Shown here piece by piece: positions 22,739 through 35,300 of a stretch of DNA of 64,000 nt. The stretch lies in NCBI GenBank assembly GCA_023846275.1, contig CM043865.1, positions 6,684,068 through 6,748,067 on the forward strand, in the 5' to 3' direction. The number at the start of each line of letters is the position of its first letter. Position 1 is the stretch's first letter. The notes under the pieces are model-generated. The model saw nothing but the letters and a program-made list of their open reading frames with translations. It was not told the DNA's origin and did not search any database. The stretch comes from Vanilla planifolia. Lineage: Eukaryota > Streptophyta > Magnoliopsida > Asparagales > Orchidaceae. The position numbers were made by a program, and so were the translations under genes.

Positions 22739-25061
22739 TATCTCATTTAAGGGTATGAAGTGTCGATAAACATGAAATAGAATAAAAAGGACAAGACTAG
22801 AAGTATTAGCCATAATGAATTTAGGTATAACATAAGCTACAACTGAAACTTTAAGCTTGTATTATCTTACAAACCTTGCAATCACTCACAATCTCTTATA
22901 ATCCTATAAACTAACATAAGGTATTAATATCTCTAAAATATAATTCTTTAAATACCCTCATGTAATTCAACTCTAAATCAAGATAAGGTAATAATATTAC
23001 CTTCTTCTGATATGCAACATATCAAGTATTCAAAAAATTTGGTAATACAATTAGAAATAAAGTTTCCTCTTAGGGTTAGTCTTTAACATGGTAAGAGTGG
23101 ATAAATATGTTTTCTCAAACAATAATTTAGCTTAGTCCAAGCTCTTATAGATTCTAGTCCTCTTCTTAGGTGTTGGGTTTTGAGCTTTTGAATTTATAGA
23201 GAAAATCAAGAAATAAGTTTCATCTTCATAATCATAACCTTTCATTCACTTAGCTTGAGAAGTCCTTATTTATGCTAAACTCGCCTTCTAAATACATCTT
23301 TAGATCTAAGACTTTATCAAAAGTCAAAGCTTCAATTTTAATAGCTCAAAAGACCTTATTATCACCATCTATAATACTTAGTTTACAATATAATGCATCC
23401 AATTGTAGCATTCTATAGACCTTCTTGGGTTTTCAAGTAGAAGTGTTTCTCAAGGGTGATTGAAACTAAAGTGTAAATCAAGAATTAGGATCATATTAGG
23501 ATAAGCACTGTGAGTATTTGGACTTCCAAATCTATAGAAGTAGTTATGTTTATTCAAATTTTTAAGGCCCAATTTGAGGGATTAATGATCATCTCCTACA
23601 ACTTATTATGCTCAAGCCCTTTTATATAAGGGAATTAGGTTGTGGGATTACCTTTTATGAATGATATTATTGTAATCCTATTAGATTGAAACAAAACAAT
23701 CTACCACTAAATTATGGAATGCATAGTAGAAAAACTCTTTAACATTCTTGATATTTAAGATGGCACTTGGCTTGCTTATTCAAGAGATTCCAAAATTAAA
23801 AGCAAACAACAATGCAAACGAGACACACTCTTGAGAGAAGATTGTGGAACATAATCGAGAACAGGATTAGTCTTATATTCAAAATTGAACATAATATTAG
23901 AAATTTAATATATAATTAATTGACATTTATTAATAAACTTATACTTTTAGATTTATTTAATTTCATTTATGATTTATGTAAATTATAATCTCTTATCTAA
24001 TCCAACTCCGTTCAACTCATCTAATTATAATCACCTTTCTTTGATTATAATAATGATTAAGAAGAGAGTCATGCCATGATCATAATAGAAGAAATTAGTC
24101 AAGATTGACAAGGTTGTAAGCATCCTACAACGAACATTATTGCCTTGCTTCCAAGTTTCCTCCATCGCATTCAAAACTTAATAGCATTTTGATATAATTG
24201 ATTAAACAAGACTTAATTCTGACTACAGGTGACATAACCTTAATGATATCCAAAACTAAGTTTCAAAATAAAAAAAAAAACATTAAACTACCATTCAATT
24301 TCTATAATTATGATATTTTGATTTTTTTAAAAAGGACAATTTTATCATTATGTATGTACTTATAAATATTATGTTTCAACTACAATTTATCAAATGTTAT
24401 TATGTTCAAATTGTAGTTCTATCTTCACCAACCTTATTATATTCTCACTTCATTATGTTCTCACTGCAAATGCCAAAACAAGCGGGGCATATGAAAGTCC
24501 TACCATGACACAACAAATCATTAAACCCATTCTTGTTTGCAAGAGAACTTAAGACCTTACCATCTCTTTATTCATTTACCTATGATAATGAAGAAATTAA
24601 CCATAAGGTGGTAACATTTTACATAACAAAAAAAAAAAAAGAAGATCCGGAATAAGGAAAAAGGCTTTTGAAGCTTATGCTGGCATTTGAATGTAAGCAT
24701 CGGCAGAAAAGGATGAACGAAAAGATACTAAGTTTATGTAGTATGCAAAACACTATGGCAAACAAAACACCAATAAAGCCCTGACTTCTAATGCAAGAAG
24801 ATAAGAGAGGTTAAAGATGATTTGTATTCTAGAAGGTTGATCTACATTACAGCAACAAAGGGAAAGCAAAACAACGTAAAACATGCTTGTATTAAAATGG
24901 CTTGAATTCCCATTAAAATGGCGAACGTGCTTTAACAACGAAAAAGAAAAACATGCAACAGAACACAAATAGAGGAGAATGTCATCTAAATGTAGAATTA
25001 TTTGCCAAAGTAGCTTTTCTTTATTACGTTGAACAGGCTTTTAATATTTATCTTTAATATG
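22739..25061. other. AT-rich intergenic sequence, nothing recognised
   Basis: No host exon or element ends were identified. A TATATAAGG-like box near 23630 suggests a possible LTR fragment, but no matching ends were found. Confidence 0.45.
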
Positions 25062-27434
25062 CTATGCTATCCAACTGAATCCAGGAATTTTTAGGATAAA
25101 TTCTTCTTTCATTTTTTTCTTCACCAGAAGAGACTGATCCCACAAAGCATCTGAAGCATAAAGGTTAGATAACATTACATAGTTTGATGGGTTGTTGGAT
25201 TCAAACCTGATCAGTTTTTTGGCTACTCGGTCACCATATTTGACATTGCCATGCTTAATGCAAGCACCTAGTAGGGTTCGCCACAGCGGGGATTTGAAAG
25301 AAAATGATGCATTGTTGATCAAATTCTCCGCCTTGTCCACTAGCCCTGCTCTCCCCAGAATATCAACCATACAAGCATAATGGTTCATTGTTTTCTCCAG
25401 GCCATAATGAGTGATTGATTCAAAGTATTTCCATCCTTCTTTCACCAATCCTAAATGGCTGCATGCAGAAAGAATTCCGACAAAGGTTACTTCATCAGGC
25501 TTAACACCGCATTCTTCCATTTCCTTAAACAACTGAAGGGCATTCGAACCAAACCCATGTTGAGAATACCCACAAATCATTGCTGTATAGGATATCACAT
25601 CACGTTCCTTCATCTTACCAAAGAAATGAATGGCATCCTTGATGCTTCCACATTTGCAATACATGTCAATAATAGCCCCACCAATCCGCAAGGTGGATTC
25701 AAAACCAGTTTTAATGCAGCTTCCATGGAGACATCTGCCCATGTCTATTTTAGCCAAACTGGAACAAGCTGAAAGACAGCTAGAACAGACCGATTCATCC
25801 ATATCTGAAAGTTCACCTTTCGATTGCAAGAAGATTTTGATGGCCTTTTCCCCATGTCCGTGTTCAACATGGGAGGATATTATGTTACACATTGAAACAA
25901 GGTCCTTCTCTGGCATATTTAAAAAAATAAGATGCGCTTCATCCAAGCAGCCATGTTTACCATACATTCCTATCAATGCAGCTTCCACAAACTCATGAAA
26001 GCAAAAACCCATCTTTATTGCAGAACAATGAATTTGCTTGCCATGGATCATATCTGATAAACCAGAACTGGCTTGTAAAGCTGCAACCAGAGTGTACTTG
26101 TTTGGTTTTACGGTATCAGAAGTTCTCATCAGTTGATATAATTCAAAAGCTTCTGTGTACCTATTTGATTCAACATAACCGCACATTAGGCTAGTCCATG
26201 AAAACTCATTGTGCACTTCAATCATCATGAATGCCTTGAATGCTTCATCTACAGAACCAAAACTCGAATACATCTCTATAAGATTGTTCCCCATGATGAC
26301 ATCCCGTTCGTCCATCGTTTTTATGATACAGCAGTGTACCATTCTGGCTTCTTCAAGCATATCCAGACAAGTGAAAATTCTAAGCATGCAAACAAGGGTA
26401 TGGCGATCTAATACCATGCCAAGCATCTTCATCTCATGCATCATATTAACTGCACTGAAGAAATCTGAATCGCAAGCAAAGCAAAGAATCATCATGCAAT
26501 AGATTACTGCATTCTTCTCCACAGTGCCCAGAAAGCTTCTGTAAGCATCATGAGTCAATCCAAAACTAGCGTACATGCCAATTAGTGCACTTCCAATGAC
26601 CGAGTCTATGGCATAACCAGACTTCAATAAAGAAGTATGAAGTTGCAAACCAAGTTTTGAAGCTCCCCAATCAGAGCAGAGGTTGAACATAGTGGCAAAA
26701 ATAAAAGGATCAAGCTTATATCCTTCTGAAACAAACTTAAGATACACATCAAAAGCATACTCAGACTCACCATTTTGGTGCAAACCGGTCAGCAATGCAC
26801 ACCAAATAGCATGATCGCGATCCCCCATACCCCAAAACAACCTGCAAGCATCAGCAAGTTCTCCACATTTCGCGTAAGAATCAACAAGAGCTCCACCAAC
26901 AAAATTATTCTTCTCAAAGTTAATCTTAATAACTCGGCAGTGGAAGAACCGTAGCATGCCAATGTCCAAATTCACAGACCCAGATTTGAGGAGAATAGTA
27001 TAAGTAAAACAATTTGGTGGAGTGCAAGAAAGCAACATTTTGTGAAACAACCAGAGAGGCTCGTTAGCATCCCAGCTCCGCGAGTATCCATCAATTAATG
27101 AATTCCAAAAAGCTTCACACTTAACAGCAGTTTCGTCAAATAAACGCAGGCCGTCATTGAAGTGACAGCATTTGCAGTACATGTTGAGAATGGAAGTGCT
27201 GCAGAATGGATTTGAATCTAACCCGGACTTAATTGCTTGGCCATGGAGGAGCTTACCCATGGTGGATTCACCAGCAAGCCGGGTGGCCTTGAGAGCCAGC
27301 GATATGCCATACTCGTTCGGCTTCATGCCAGACCTGTACATTCGGAGAACGTCAAGCAGAGCGAGCTCTGTATGCCCGCTTTGGATGCACGACGATATCG
27401 TGCGCGTCCATGAAACAAACTTTGGGTCGAGCAT
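25062..27434 (-). CDS. Pentatricopeptide repeat protein, PLS class, E subgroup
   Basis: This is a single open frame of 790 codons without introns, as usual for plant PPR genes. Tandem PPR units run throughout, for example VSWTRTISSCIQSG near the N-terminus, SALIGMYASFGLTHDAYRSF, FSWTSLMCGYVESNRYTEAF, AALIGMYGKHGCLDEAHLIF, IIDMYCKCGSIKDAIHFF, DVISYTAMICGYSQHG and PDEVTFVGILSACSHLG. The C-terminus passes through YACMVDILGRAG, WRTLLGAC and YVMLSNLYAS, and stops at PGFSWI plus one residue. That is an E-type end with no DYW deaminase domain. Known role of the family: sequence-specific RNA binding in mitochondria or chloroplasts, often RNA editing with a DYW partner supplied in trans. The first Met lies inside a PPR motif: in-frame codons upstream continue it (AHILFDEM) back to a stop at 27534-27536. 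The 5' end may therefore be damaged or mis-set. The target RNA cannot be told. Confidence 0.9.
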   Translation of the reverse strand: MLDPKFVSWTRTISSCIQSGHTELALLDVLRMYRSGMKPNEYGISLALKATRLAGESTMGKLLHGQAIKSGLDSNPFCSTSILNMYCKCCHFNDGLRLFDETAVKCEAFWNSLIDGYSRSWDANEPLWLFHKMLLSCTPPNCFTYTILLKSGSVNLDIGMLRFFHCRVIKINFEKNNFVGGALVDSYAKCGELADACRLFWGMGDRDHAIWCALLTGLHQNGESEYAFDVYLKFVSEGYKLDPFIFATMFNLCSDWGASKLGLQLHTSLLKSGYAIDSVIGSALIGMYASFGLTHDAYRSFLGTVEKNAVIYCMMILCFACDSDFFSAVNMMHEMKMLGMVLDRHTLVCMLRIFTCLDMLEEARMVHCCIIKTMDERDVIMGNNLIEMYSSFGSVDEAFKAFMMIEVHNEFSWTSLMCGYVESNRYTEAFELYQLMRTSDTVKPNKYTLVAALQASSGLSDMIHGKQIHCSAIKMGFCFHEFVEAALIGMYGKHGCLDEAHLIFLNMPEKDLVSMCNIISSHVEHGHGEKAIKIFLQSKGELSDMDESVCSSCLSACSSLAKIDMGRCLHGSCIKTGFESTLRIGGAIIDMYCKCGSIKDAIHFFGKMKERDVISYTAMICGYSQHGFGSNALQLFKEMEECGVKPDEVTFVGILSACSHLGLVKEGWKYFESITHYGLEKTMNHYACMVDILGRAGLVDKAENLINNASFSFKSPLWRTLLGACIKHGNVKYGDRVAKKLIRFESNNPSNYVMLSNLYASDALWDQSLLVKKKMKEEFILKIPGFSWIA

Positions 27435-27548
27435 TTCATCGAATAGGATGTGCGCATGGAGGGATTCATTGGCAACGATACGTAATCTCCGTAGACAAAC
27501 GACTACGAAGCTGTATGGTTGATAGTCTTCAGACTATTCTGCTCCCAT
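27435..27548 (-). other. Probable original 5' coding segment of the PPR gene, interrupted by a TAG
   Basis: In the PPR reading frame an ATG at 27548-27546 is followed by three sense codons and then TAG at 27536-27534. After that the frame is open for 33 codons into the first Met at 27434. Its last codons (AHILFDEM) complete the PPR motif that the downstream Met would split. No other in-frame ATG exists in between. Confidence 0.55.
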
Positions 27549-29055
27549 GATTGCCGTCGATAAAAAAATCAGTTACGCCACCGAAGTATGGACTGTTTTA
27601 GCAAAAATTTCCTTCTTTTCTTGATTACCCAATGCGTCTGGTGGTCTTGATTAGTTCCATCGAATCTTAATATGCTTTCATTAAACATCGTTTTGATAAT
27701 TATTTATTATATTTAATAAAAGCATGTTAACTAATATCTACTCACAATTAATGACCTAATAATATTTTAATAGTTTTATTTGAAATTACAATATGGTTCA
27801 TCATTTATTTTATGCTGGATTGGCCTAAGTGAGTGCTAGTTTGTTGTTTGTGTTCGTTTGGAGCTTATAAATATGATTCGAATATGAAATGAAAATAATT
27901 TTTTTTTATAAATATAGAACTCATCCCGTATTATAGCTTTTTAAGGACCAAAATTTTTGAGTTATTGCTTGTCTATATATTATCTTTTTAATTAATTCTT
28001 TTAAGATATTATAATTATTTAATATTTATATGATATAATGGATACATTTCTTTCTTAAATAATTTATTTATAATAAAAAATAAATCATATAGATATAATA
28101 ATTTATTTCGTATTATACAATATAGTATCATGATAGGATTGTACTATTATAATATATTAATTGTAAATGTTTGACCACAACTAAGTTTATATCTGATTAA
28201 TTCTGAAAGAAAATAAGTTACATACTTATACAAAAAAAAGTTACATATTCATACCAAGAAAACTTTATACTCATACGATTTAATGTAAACTCAACTCTTA
28301 GAAAAAAGACAAGACACATATAAAGTCAATACCATATATGATAAAAATCTAGGAAATAGTCGCATCTACATGATGGACTAATCGTACTTATATGATGCCA
28401 TGTCAAACTCAAACTTTAATTATAGATATACGCTTAAACGTGAATCATATAAGTATAACATTAAACATCATATTGTATGATCTTGAGAGAGAGAAAAACA
28501 TGGCTTTTTATGCTTTATTTCATTAATCTAAAACATAATCTCAAATCATTTGCAATGATATTATTAATGTGCTAAAGTAATTCTAAAGAACTTAAACTCA
28601 AAACACAATTTTATAAGAGAATTCATGCATGATTTAAATGATTTTTAAGAGTAATATAAATCAGTTGATGTGTTAACAAATTAAAATAAATAAATGAGTT
28701 GATGGTGAACTTCTGATGAGCAACCACTCTACTAAGAGTTAAGAATATGATTTAATAATTTACAAGTTGAGCCAAACTTGAGCACTAACCTTCAATTTCA
28801 AGCGAATCTTGCTCCTTTTTTAACATTACTATATTCAATAACTACGTCTTTATACAAGTGCTTTGAACATTCATTAGTAATCAGTAGTTTGGATTGTGAT
28901 CATCATCTTCAAAGGTATAATAGAATTGGATAAAGATTTTGAAGTTTTTAATTAAATACATAATTTTTAAAAGATAATTTTTATTTTAACTTTTATCCTT
29001 TTCAAAAATAAATCTTTAAAAAAAGCTTATTTGAAAAATATTACTTTTAGAATAG

Positions 29056-29117
<62 letters not shown>

Positions 29118-30981
29118 TTATAAAAAATTCAATAAAAAGGAAATTAAGTAAATGTAATAATATTAAAATATTCAAGGGTGTAATTACCTAAAACAAAAGA
29201 GTTACAATCAAATAGCCTAAGGGTGGATAAGATGAATCTTTACCTTAGGGTTTTGCAAGTGATATGATTGTAGTGTAATAAATAAAAATAATTAAATAAA
29301 AAAGTGCACAATAGTTTACACTTTTGTTTTAAAATTTCATAAAAAGAGGAATAAGAAAAATAAAAATACTTCAAGTAAACTATGAGAAAGTAAATGTGCT
29401 AAAGATTAAATGAGTGAATGTCGTCAAAAAATTAGCGAGGTCTAAACTAAAATAAAAAAATTGTAATATTTATGTTAAAGTAAAAGCAAGTTAAGACTAA
29501 GCAAAAGAATATATAAAACACACAAAAGATTTACCTTAATTTGATCAATTGTTTTCATTCAGTGCCTCCAACAATTTCTTTGGAGACTATCACAATTTTA
29601 AGTTGATTAATGACCTAACTCAAGCCAAACATAAAGTACAAAGAGTAATCAATTTCTTTTATTAAGTCAAGGTTAACCCATATTTTTCACAAGGTCAAAC
29701 TTAACTTGATGCATCAATACAAAATACAAAACTCTTTTGGTATGAATCATTTAAAATCTTATAAAGTATTAGACAAAAATTATAAAAATGAAGTATACAA
29801 ATGTCAAAAAATAAATCCTAAAATATGCTCTATCCTAAACCCAAAAATCTTAATTTGTAGAAGTTTATGTAAAATTATAACCATTTAAATTCTTTAAATT
29901 AAATAATAAAAATGTGAATAAATTCTAACTCATTTCTTTTCAAAGATGGAAGGAGAAGTTGATTATGATAAAAAGTAAATAAAGAAGACCATAAGCAAAC
30001 TATATAAAACAAAAAATTGAAGATCATTGTTTATGGACTCTATGGGAAGTCCTTATAATAAGATGACCTTCCTAAAAGACAATGTTGAATCATAAGGAAG
30101 GAAATATTATTTGAAAGCTTAAGAAAGCTTAGTAAGAGAGTGAACTAAAAGAGTAAATATCCATAAAAGTATGTGATAATTATAGATTAACAAGCTAAAG
30201 ATGAAAAAAATAACGTTTAAATGAATTCAAAGATGCTATGATGGTTAGATTGGTCAGCTACGTACAACCCCAAGCTTTGATTGTCTAAGACACGTTTAAA
30301 GCATTAAAAAATTAAAATTAAGAGCAAATAGGTAGTTAAAAAGATGATATAATTTAAAAAATAATAAAGTATAGCTATTAAATTCAAAGTTATACATCAA
30401 ATTCTAGATAATTAAGTCTACTTTTAGAAAATTTTAATTGAGAGCTTTTGGAGTTACGTGGGAGGAGATTTGGTTCAAAAAGTAGAAATATATCAAATTA
30501 AATTTTCTATGAAACTGAATCTAAAATAATGCCTATCTGCTTTTAATATAAATAATATCAAATTACCAAAAAAAAATTGAGTTAAAGTTATTTTGAACTT
30601 TATTTCACTAAAAATTGGAATAGTATTAAGAAAGATATCACAAAAAAAGACTAAAGTCTATTAACTAGTTAATTACATAACTTGGGATGAACATAATTTA
30701 ATTTATTTTATTTTATTTATTTTTATTTTTTAAGGTCTAATTTGATGTAATAAAAATAATGACATAATGTCACATAAAAAAGTATTTAAGAAAGAGATGG
30801 TTGAAAATCATAAATCTTTAAAAATAAAACATAAGACAAAGTATACATAGTTATTTTTATCATACTTTTATACATTAATTGAGTATATTAGAAATTTAAT
30901 TATAAAAAATAATTTAATTTTGTTAATTAAGGGCATCTTAGTTACATGCTCATTTATTGACTTAGCCTTTTTATATTTTAA
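27549..30981. other. AT-rich intergenic sequence with a TA microsatellite
   Basis: Apart from the TA run at 29060-29115, nothing recognisable was found between the PPR gene and the LINE insertion. Confidence 0.5.
29060..29115. repeat. (TA)n microsatellite, about 56 bp
   Basis: An uninterrupted TA run, likely length-variable. Confidence 0.97.
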
Positions 30982-30990
30982 CCTTGAGCG
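30982..30990. repeat. 5' target-site duplication of the LINE
   Basis: CCTTGAGCG is identical to 35980-35988, after the poly(A) tail. The preceding AA may be part of it. Confidence 0.9.
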
Positions 30991-32399
30991 GAGAGCCTGA
31001 GATTACGGTCTCGCCGGAGGAGGTCACGAAGCTGGCTGAACCCTTCAAACTCGCACTGGTAGGCAAATTTTCCCACGGCCGCCCAACTCTGGAAGTCATT
31101 CGCTCGTCCCTGGCCAAAGCCGGCTTCCGCGGTGTGGTCACTGTCGGGCTCCTCAATTCCCGGCATGTCATCCTTCGATTTGCACTCGAAGAAGACTATT
31201 TGTTCTGTTGGCTCAAAACCATCTGGTACATACTCGAATTCCCAATGCGACTGCTAAAATGGTCGTCGGAATTTCGCTTCGAAGCTGAGCCGACGACTGC
31301 CCCTGTCTGGATCTCCTTCGCTAACCTGCCGCTGCATCTCTTCGACAAAGCTATTCTATTCTCAATGGCGGTGGCCATTGGTAAGCCCCTGAAACTTGAT
31401 ACGGCGACGGCGTCCGTCTCGCGACCGCACGTCGCCAAGGTATGCGTAGAACTTGACGTTACTAAGGAACTACCTAAACGGATTCGGATTTCGGCTCATC
31501 CCGGCGTGCATGTGGGCGGTTTCTGGCAACCTATTACCTATGAGAATAAACCAAATTACTGCTCCCAATGCCTTACCATTGGGCACAGCAGAGATGTCTG
31601 TAGGAATAACCCACTGCCCGGCGGCCCCACTTCGGATAAAGGTAAGAGTCCGATCGTATCTTCGCCGCGCTCGGAAAGCTCCTCGCCAAGATCTCCTGTT
31701 CATGATTTGGGCCAGTGCTCCTCTCCCAAATCTCCTCTGACATCGCTTCCCCTGCCGCCTGCAAAATCGGCGGGATCATCTCCTCAATATGACCTTCAGT
31801 CGGGACAAGAGCTAAACAACATCGTGCGGGCGCGGCCCACTCTCCAGACGGCGCTGGTCGACATTCAGGACAGGACCATGCCAGCTATCCTACAGACAGA
31901 GACTCAGCCCATAAATAATTCGAATCTTCTACCCCAAACAGCTCCAGAGTACAATTCAATTACAAATGACCGGCAGGCCGAACAAATTCGGCACAGAGGA
32001 CCTGAATCAACTCTCACTCCCTCTCCATCTTCCCAGGAAATCTACATTGCATATGCAACTTCAACGAACGAGTTGAATTCTCTCCACTCTCCAACAGCTG
32101 AAGCTGTCTCACCTTATGCACCCTTAAATGGGTCTCCAACGACACTACAGAATTCCAGGAAGGAGACATTGCAGACTAATTCGGGGAATCTAATAAACGT
32201 TGTCATTCTGGATCCCCCTCCGCAGCCTGAGGCGAAAATGGACTCGGCAACGGACGATGAAATGACGATGGACTTTTCACCGTTGGCCCCCCGTAAACTC
32301 AAAAATTGCAGAGCAAAAAACAGAGGCCAGGTAGTGATCTCCCCTCCTTGTACCAGAAGCGCGGCGGGCTCTAAACCGCCTACCACACCCAATGATTAA
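30991..32399 (+). CDS. LINE ORF1 (DUF4283, CCHC zinc knuckle), 5'-truncated
   Basis: The frame is open through the left junction but has no ATG in the element. An apparent TTG start at 30984 lies in the host target duplication, so the true N-terminus was lost on insertion. Counting from that TTG, residues 10-110 are the DUF4283 nucleic-acid-binding region (KLAEPFKLALVGKFSHGRP). Around residues 140-190 comes VCVELDVTKELPKRIRI, then a zinc knuckle C193-x2-C196-x4-H201-x4-C206. The C-terminal half is Ser/Pro-rich and probably disordered. The product is an RNA-binding chaperone of the retrotransposition particle. The ORF has no internal stop. Its end overlaps the ORF2 start by 8 nt (ATGATTAATG). 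Confidence 0.88.
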
Positions 32400-35300
32400 T
32401 GTCCTCTCATGGAACATCCGCGGGGCTGCCAGCAAAGCTTCCACGGGCCGCCTCCGACAACTCATCCGCTCCCATCATATTGATGTCCTCGTTCTGCTTG
32501 AACCATTCCTTGGTGACGACAGCATACCTCTCCTCTGCCTCAAATTCGATATGCAGGATGGCCTCAGTTCCCCAAATGGAAAGATTTGGATACTATGGTC
32601 TTCCAAATGCCGGGTTAGCCCAGCTCGCCTCTCCGAACAAGCCTTGACTGTTCAAGTAACCTTTCAAGGAGCAAATTCTGATGTCTGGCTCTCGGCGGTC
32701 TACGGAAAACATTGCCGGAATCTTCGCCGACCTTTGTGGAAATTTCTCGCTGACTCCTGCGAGATGGTCGGAGATTCTCCCTGGTGCATCTGCGGTGACT
32801 TCAACGTCACCATGATGGAACAGGATCAACTTGGTGCTGCTCGATTTCGCAATAGTGATGCCGGCGACTTCCACGCAGCCGTGATGAAATCAAACCTTCT
32901 TATACCCCAAACTATTGGGGGTCCGTTCACCTGGCAGGGCATTAGGCGCGGCGCCATTGTCCTAAAACGGTTGGACTACTTCCTTCATAATGCAGCTTGG
33001 CTGGAGGCGGCGCCGGACGGAGTTGTCGAAATTCTCCCGCGTTCCACCTCCGATCATGCCCCAATCCTCTTCCGTGCTCTGTCCCATCGCAACGGGGGGC
33101 CAAAGCCATTCCACTTTTTAAATGCTTGGCTACTTCACCCGGGTTTAGAGGACCTGATTACTCATTCTTGGAATGCCCCAATCGCAGCGGCTGGCATTTA
33201 CAAATTCATTGGTAAACAGGCACGACTCAAGACCGCGCTGAAATGTTGGAACAAGACTACCTACGGCAACCTCTTCAGCAACTCCAGGTTAGCTGAGCAG
33301 GAGGTGAGGGAGGCGGAAGCTGCCTTAATTGAGGCCCCAAATGAGATAAATGCAGCTCGGTTACAATCGGCGAACACTTCTCTTCATCATTGTCTGGCCG
33401 CGGAAGAAGACTTCTGGCGCCAGAAAGCGAGTCTCCGGTGGCTGAAGGAGGGAGACGCAAACACTGGGTACTTCCACGCCTCTGTTAAGTCTAAGAGGAA
33501 TGTGCTCCACATCCAGAAACTTAAAAAGCCAGACGGCGAATGGACGGAAGGGGATGAGGGTTGGAGAATCTTCTTATAAATCATTTTCAAGACTCTTTTC
33601 GTGGGCGGGCGGCCTGCCTACCCGCCATTGACAAAATTCTTCATTACGCCCCACCATCCCTTTCACCAACACAGAACGACTCCCTTACCAGGCTGACAGA
33701 CGCCCAGGAGCTGCGGACAATTCTCACCTCAATGCCCGACGCCAGTGCCCCCGGGCCGGACGGCTTCACAGTCAAATTCTACAAACAATTCTGGACACTC
33801 CTCGCCACGGATCTAGTGGACGTAGCAAACGCATTCCTTGAGGGCTCGGCAATTCCTAGAGCCCTGGGCTCGGCGTGGATCTGCCTCATCCCCAAGACCA
33901 CGGCTGCGTCCTCGCCTACAGATTTCAGACCAATCTCCCTATGCAACGTCGTCGGCAAGCTTCTCTCCAAGCTACTGGCTTCCCGGCTGGCTTCCATCAT
34001 GCCTTCAATCATCTCAGCCGAGCAAACCGCCTTCATTAAAGGACGAAGCATCACTGATAACATTCTGTTAATGGAGGAAATGATCACCCGCCTAAACCAA
34101 CGCCGGAAGCACAACAATATCATACTTAAACTAGACTTCAAAGCAGCATTCGACAATATTGGATGGCCTTTTCTTCTCGCGGTGCTCCGGAGCCGGGGAT
34201 TTAGCGCTGCTTTCTGCACAATGGTGCTCAACGTCCTCCAATCCACGTGGCTCTCGGTGCTGGTCAATGGGCGTCCAAAGGGTTTCTTCAAACCGAGCTG
34301 CGGTGTGCGACAGGGAGACCCTCTCTCGCCGGCCCTGTTCTGTATTGCTCTGGATACACTTAGTCGGTCCCTCTCGACGGCTTTTGCTGCTGGAAACCTT
34401 GACTCCTTCTCGACTCCTGTCCACTGCCGCCCGATCACCCACCTTGCGTTCGCGGATGATGTGGTGATCTTCTCAACATGCAAAAAAGCATCACTCCTGC
34501 ACTTGTCTTCCCTTCTTCAGAATTTCCTTCAAGCCTCATCACTTGAACTAAACTGTGGGAAGACTTCTGTAATACACGCCCGTCACTCTTCCACTCGTGC
34601 TAAGAAGAGAACGCTCCGTCTCCTCGATTTCCACTCGGCTAGCCTCCCTGTCCTGTACCTTGGCTGCTGGCTTGACGTCGGTATGCCACGCGACAGACAT
34701 TTTCAACCATTACTTGACAAACTTCGCCATCGCATCGCCTCGTGGCAGAACAAATTCCTCTCCATGGGTGGCAGACAGGTACTCATCAACTCGGTTCTTA
34801 CTTCGATGACTGCATACATATCCGCCGCTCGGTCGCCTCCCCTGAAGACAGTCTCCGCTATCAATAGCTTAATGGCCAACTTCTTCTGGGGTAAATCTTC
34901 CAAGGGCCCTCGTCATCACTGGGCGGCCTGGAACAAGCTCGCGAGGCCTATATCAAACCAAGGCATAGGCATTATTAACCTAGAAGCGCTAATCCGAGCT
35001 CAAACGGCGAAACTCTGGTGGAGGCTGCTCCACACGGTCTCCCCTTGGTCTCGCTTCCTCATTCAAGCGTACATGACCCGTGACGACAATATCCGGGCAA
35101 CCAAGCAAGACTCGCACAGTTGGCGCCGCCTTGTCAAGTTCTGTGATTCCCTGCTCTTCATTCGCGCGGAGGAAGAAGACGGTTCGGGGATTCCCGGTTC
35201 GCCCAACTCGGCCGGTTCATCCGATTCGGTCTCCTCGGGACCCAATCGCTGCCGGTTCAGGCCCAGTCAACCTGACTTAGCCAGCCACCTCAATTGGCTA

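Noticed and set aside
25192..27522. Plus-strand ORFs opposite the PPR gene
   Set aside because: They are antisense shadows of a long intact PPR frame.
30984..30990. Apparent start of LINE ORF1 at TTG
   Set aside because: The codons lie in the host target-site duplication. The element is truncated and its native start is lost.
33561..33563. Apparent separate start of the reverse transcriptase frame
   Set aside because: The codon is TTG and the protein continues ORF2 after a one-base shift, so it is not a separate gene.
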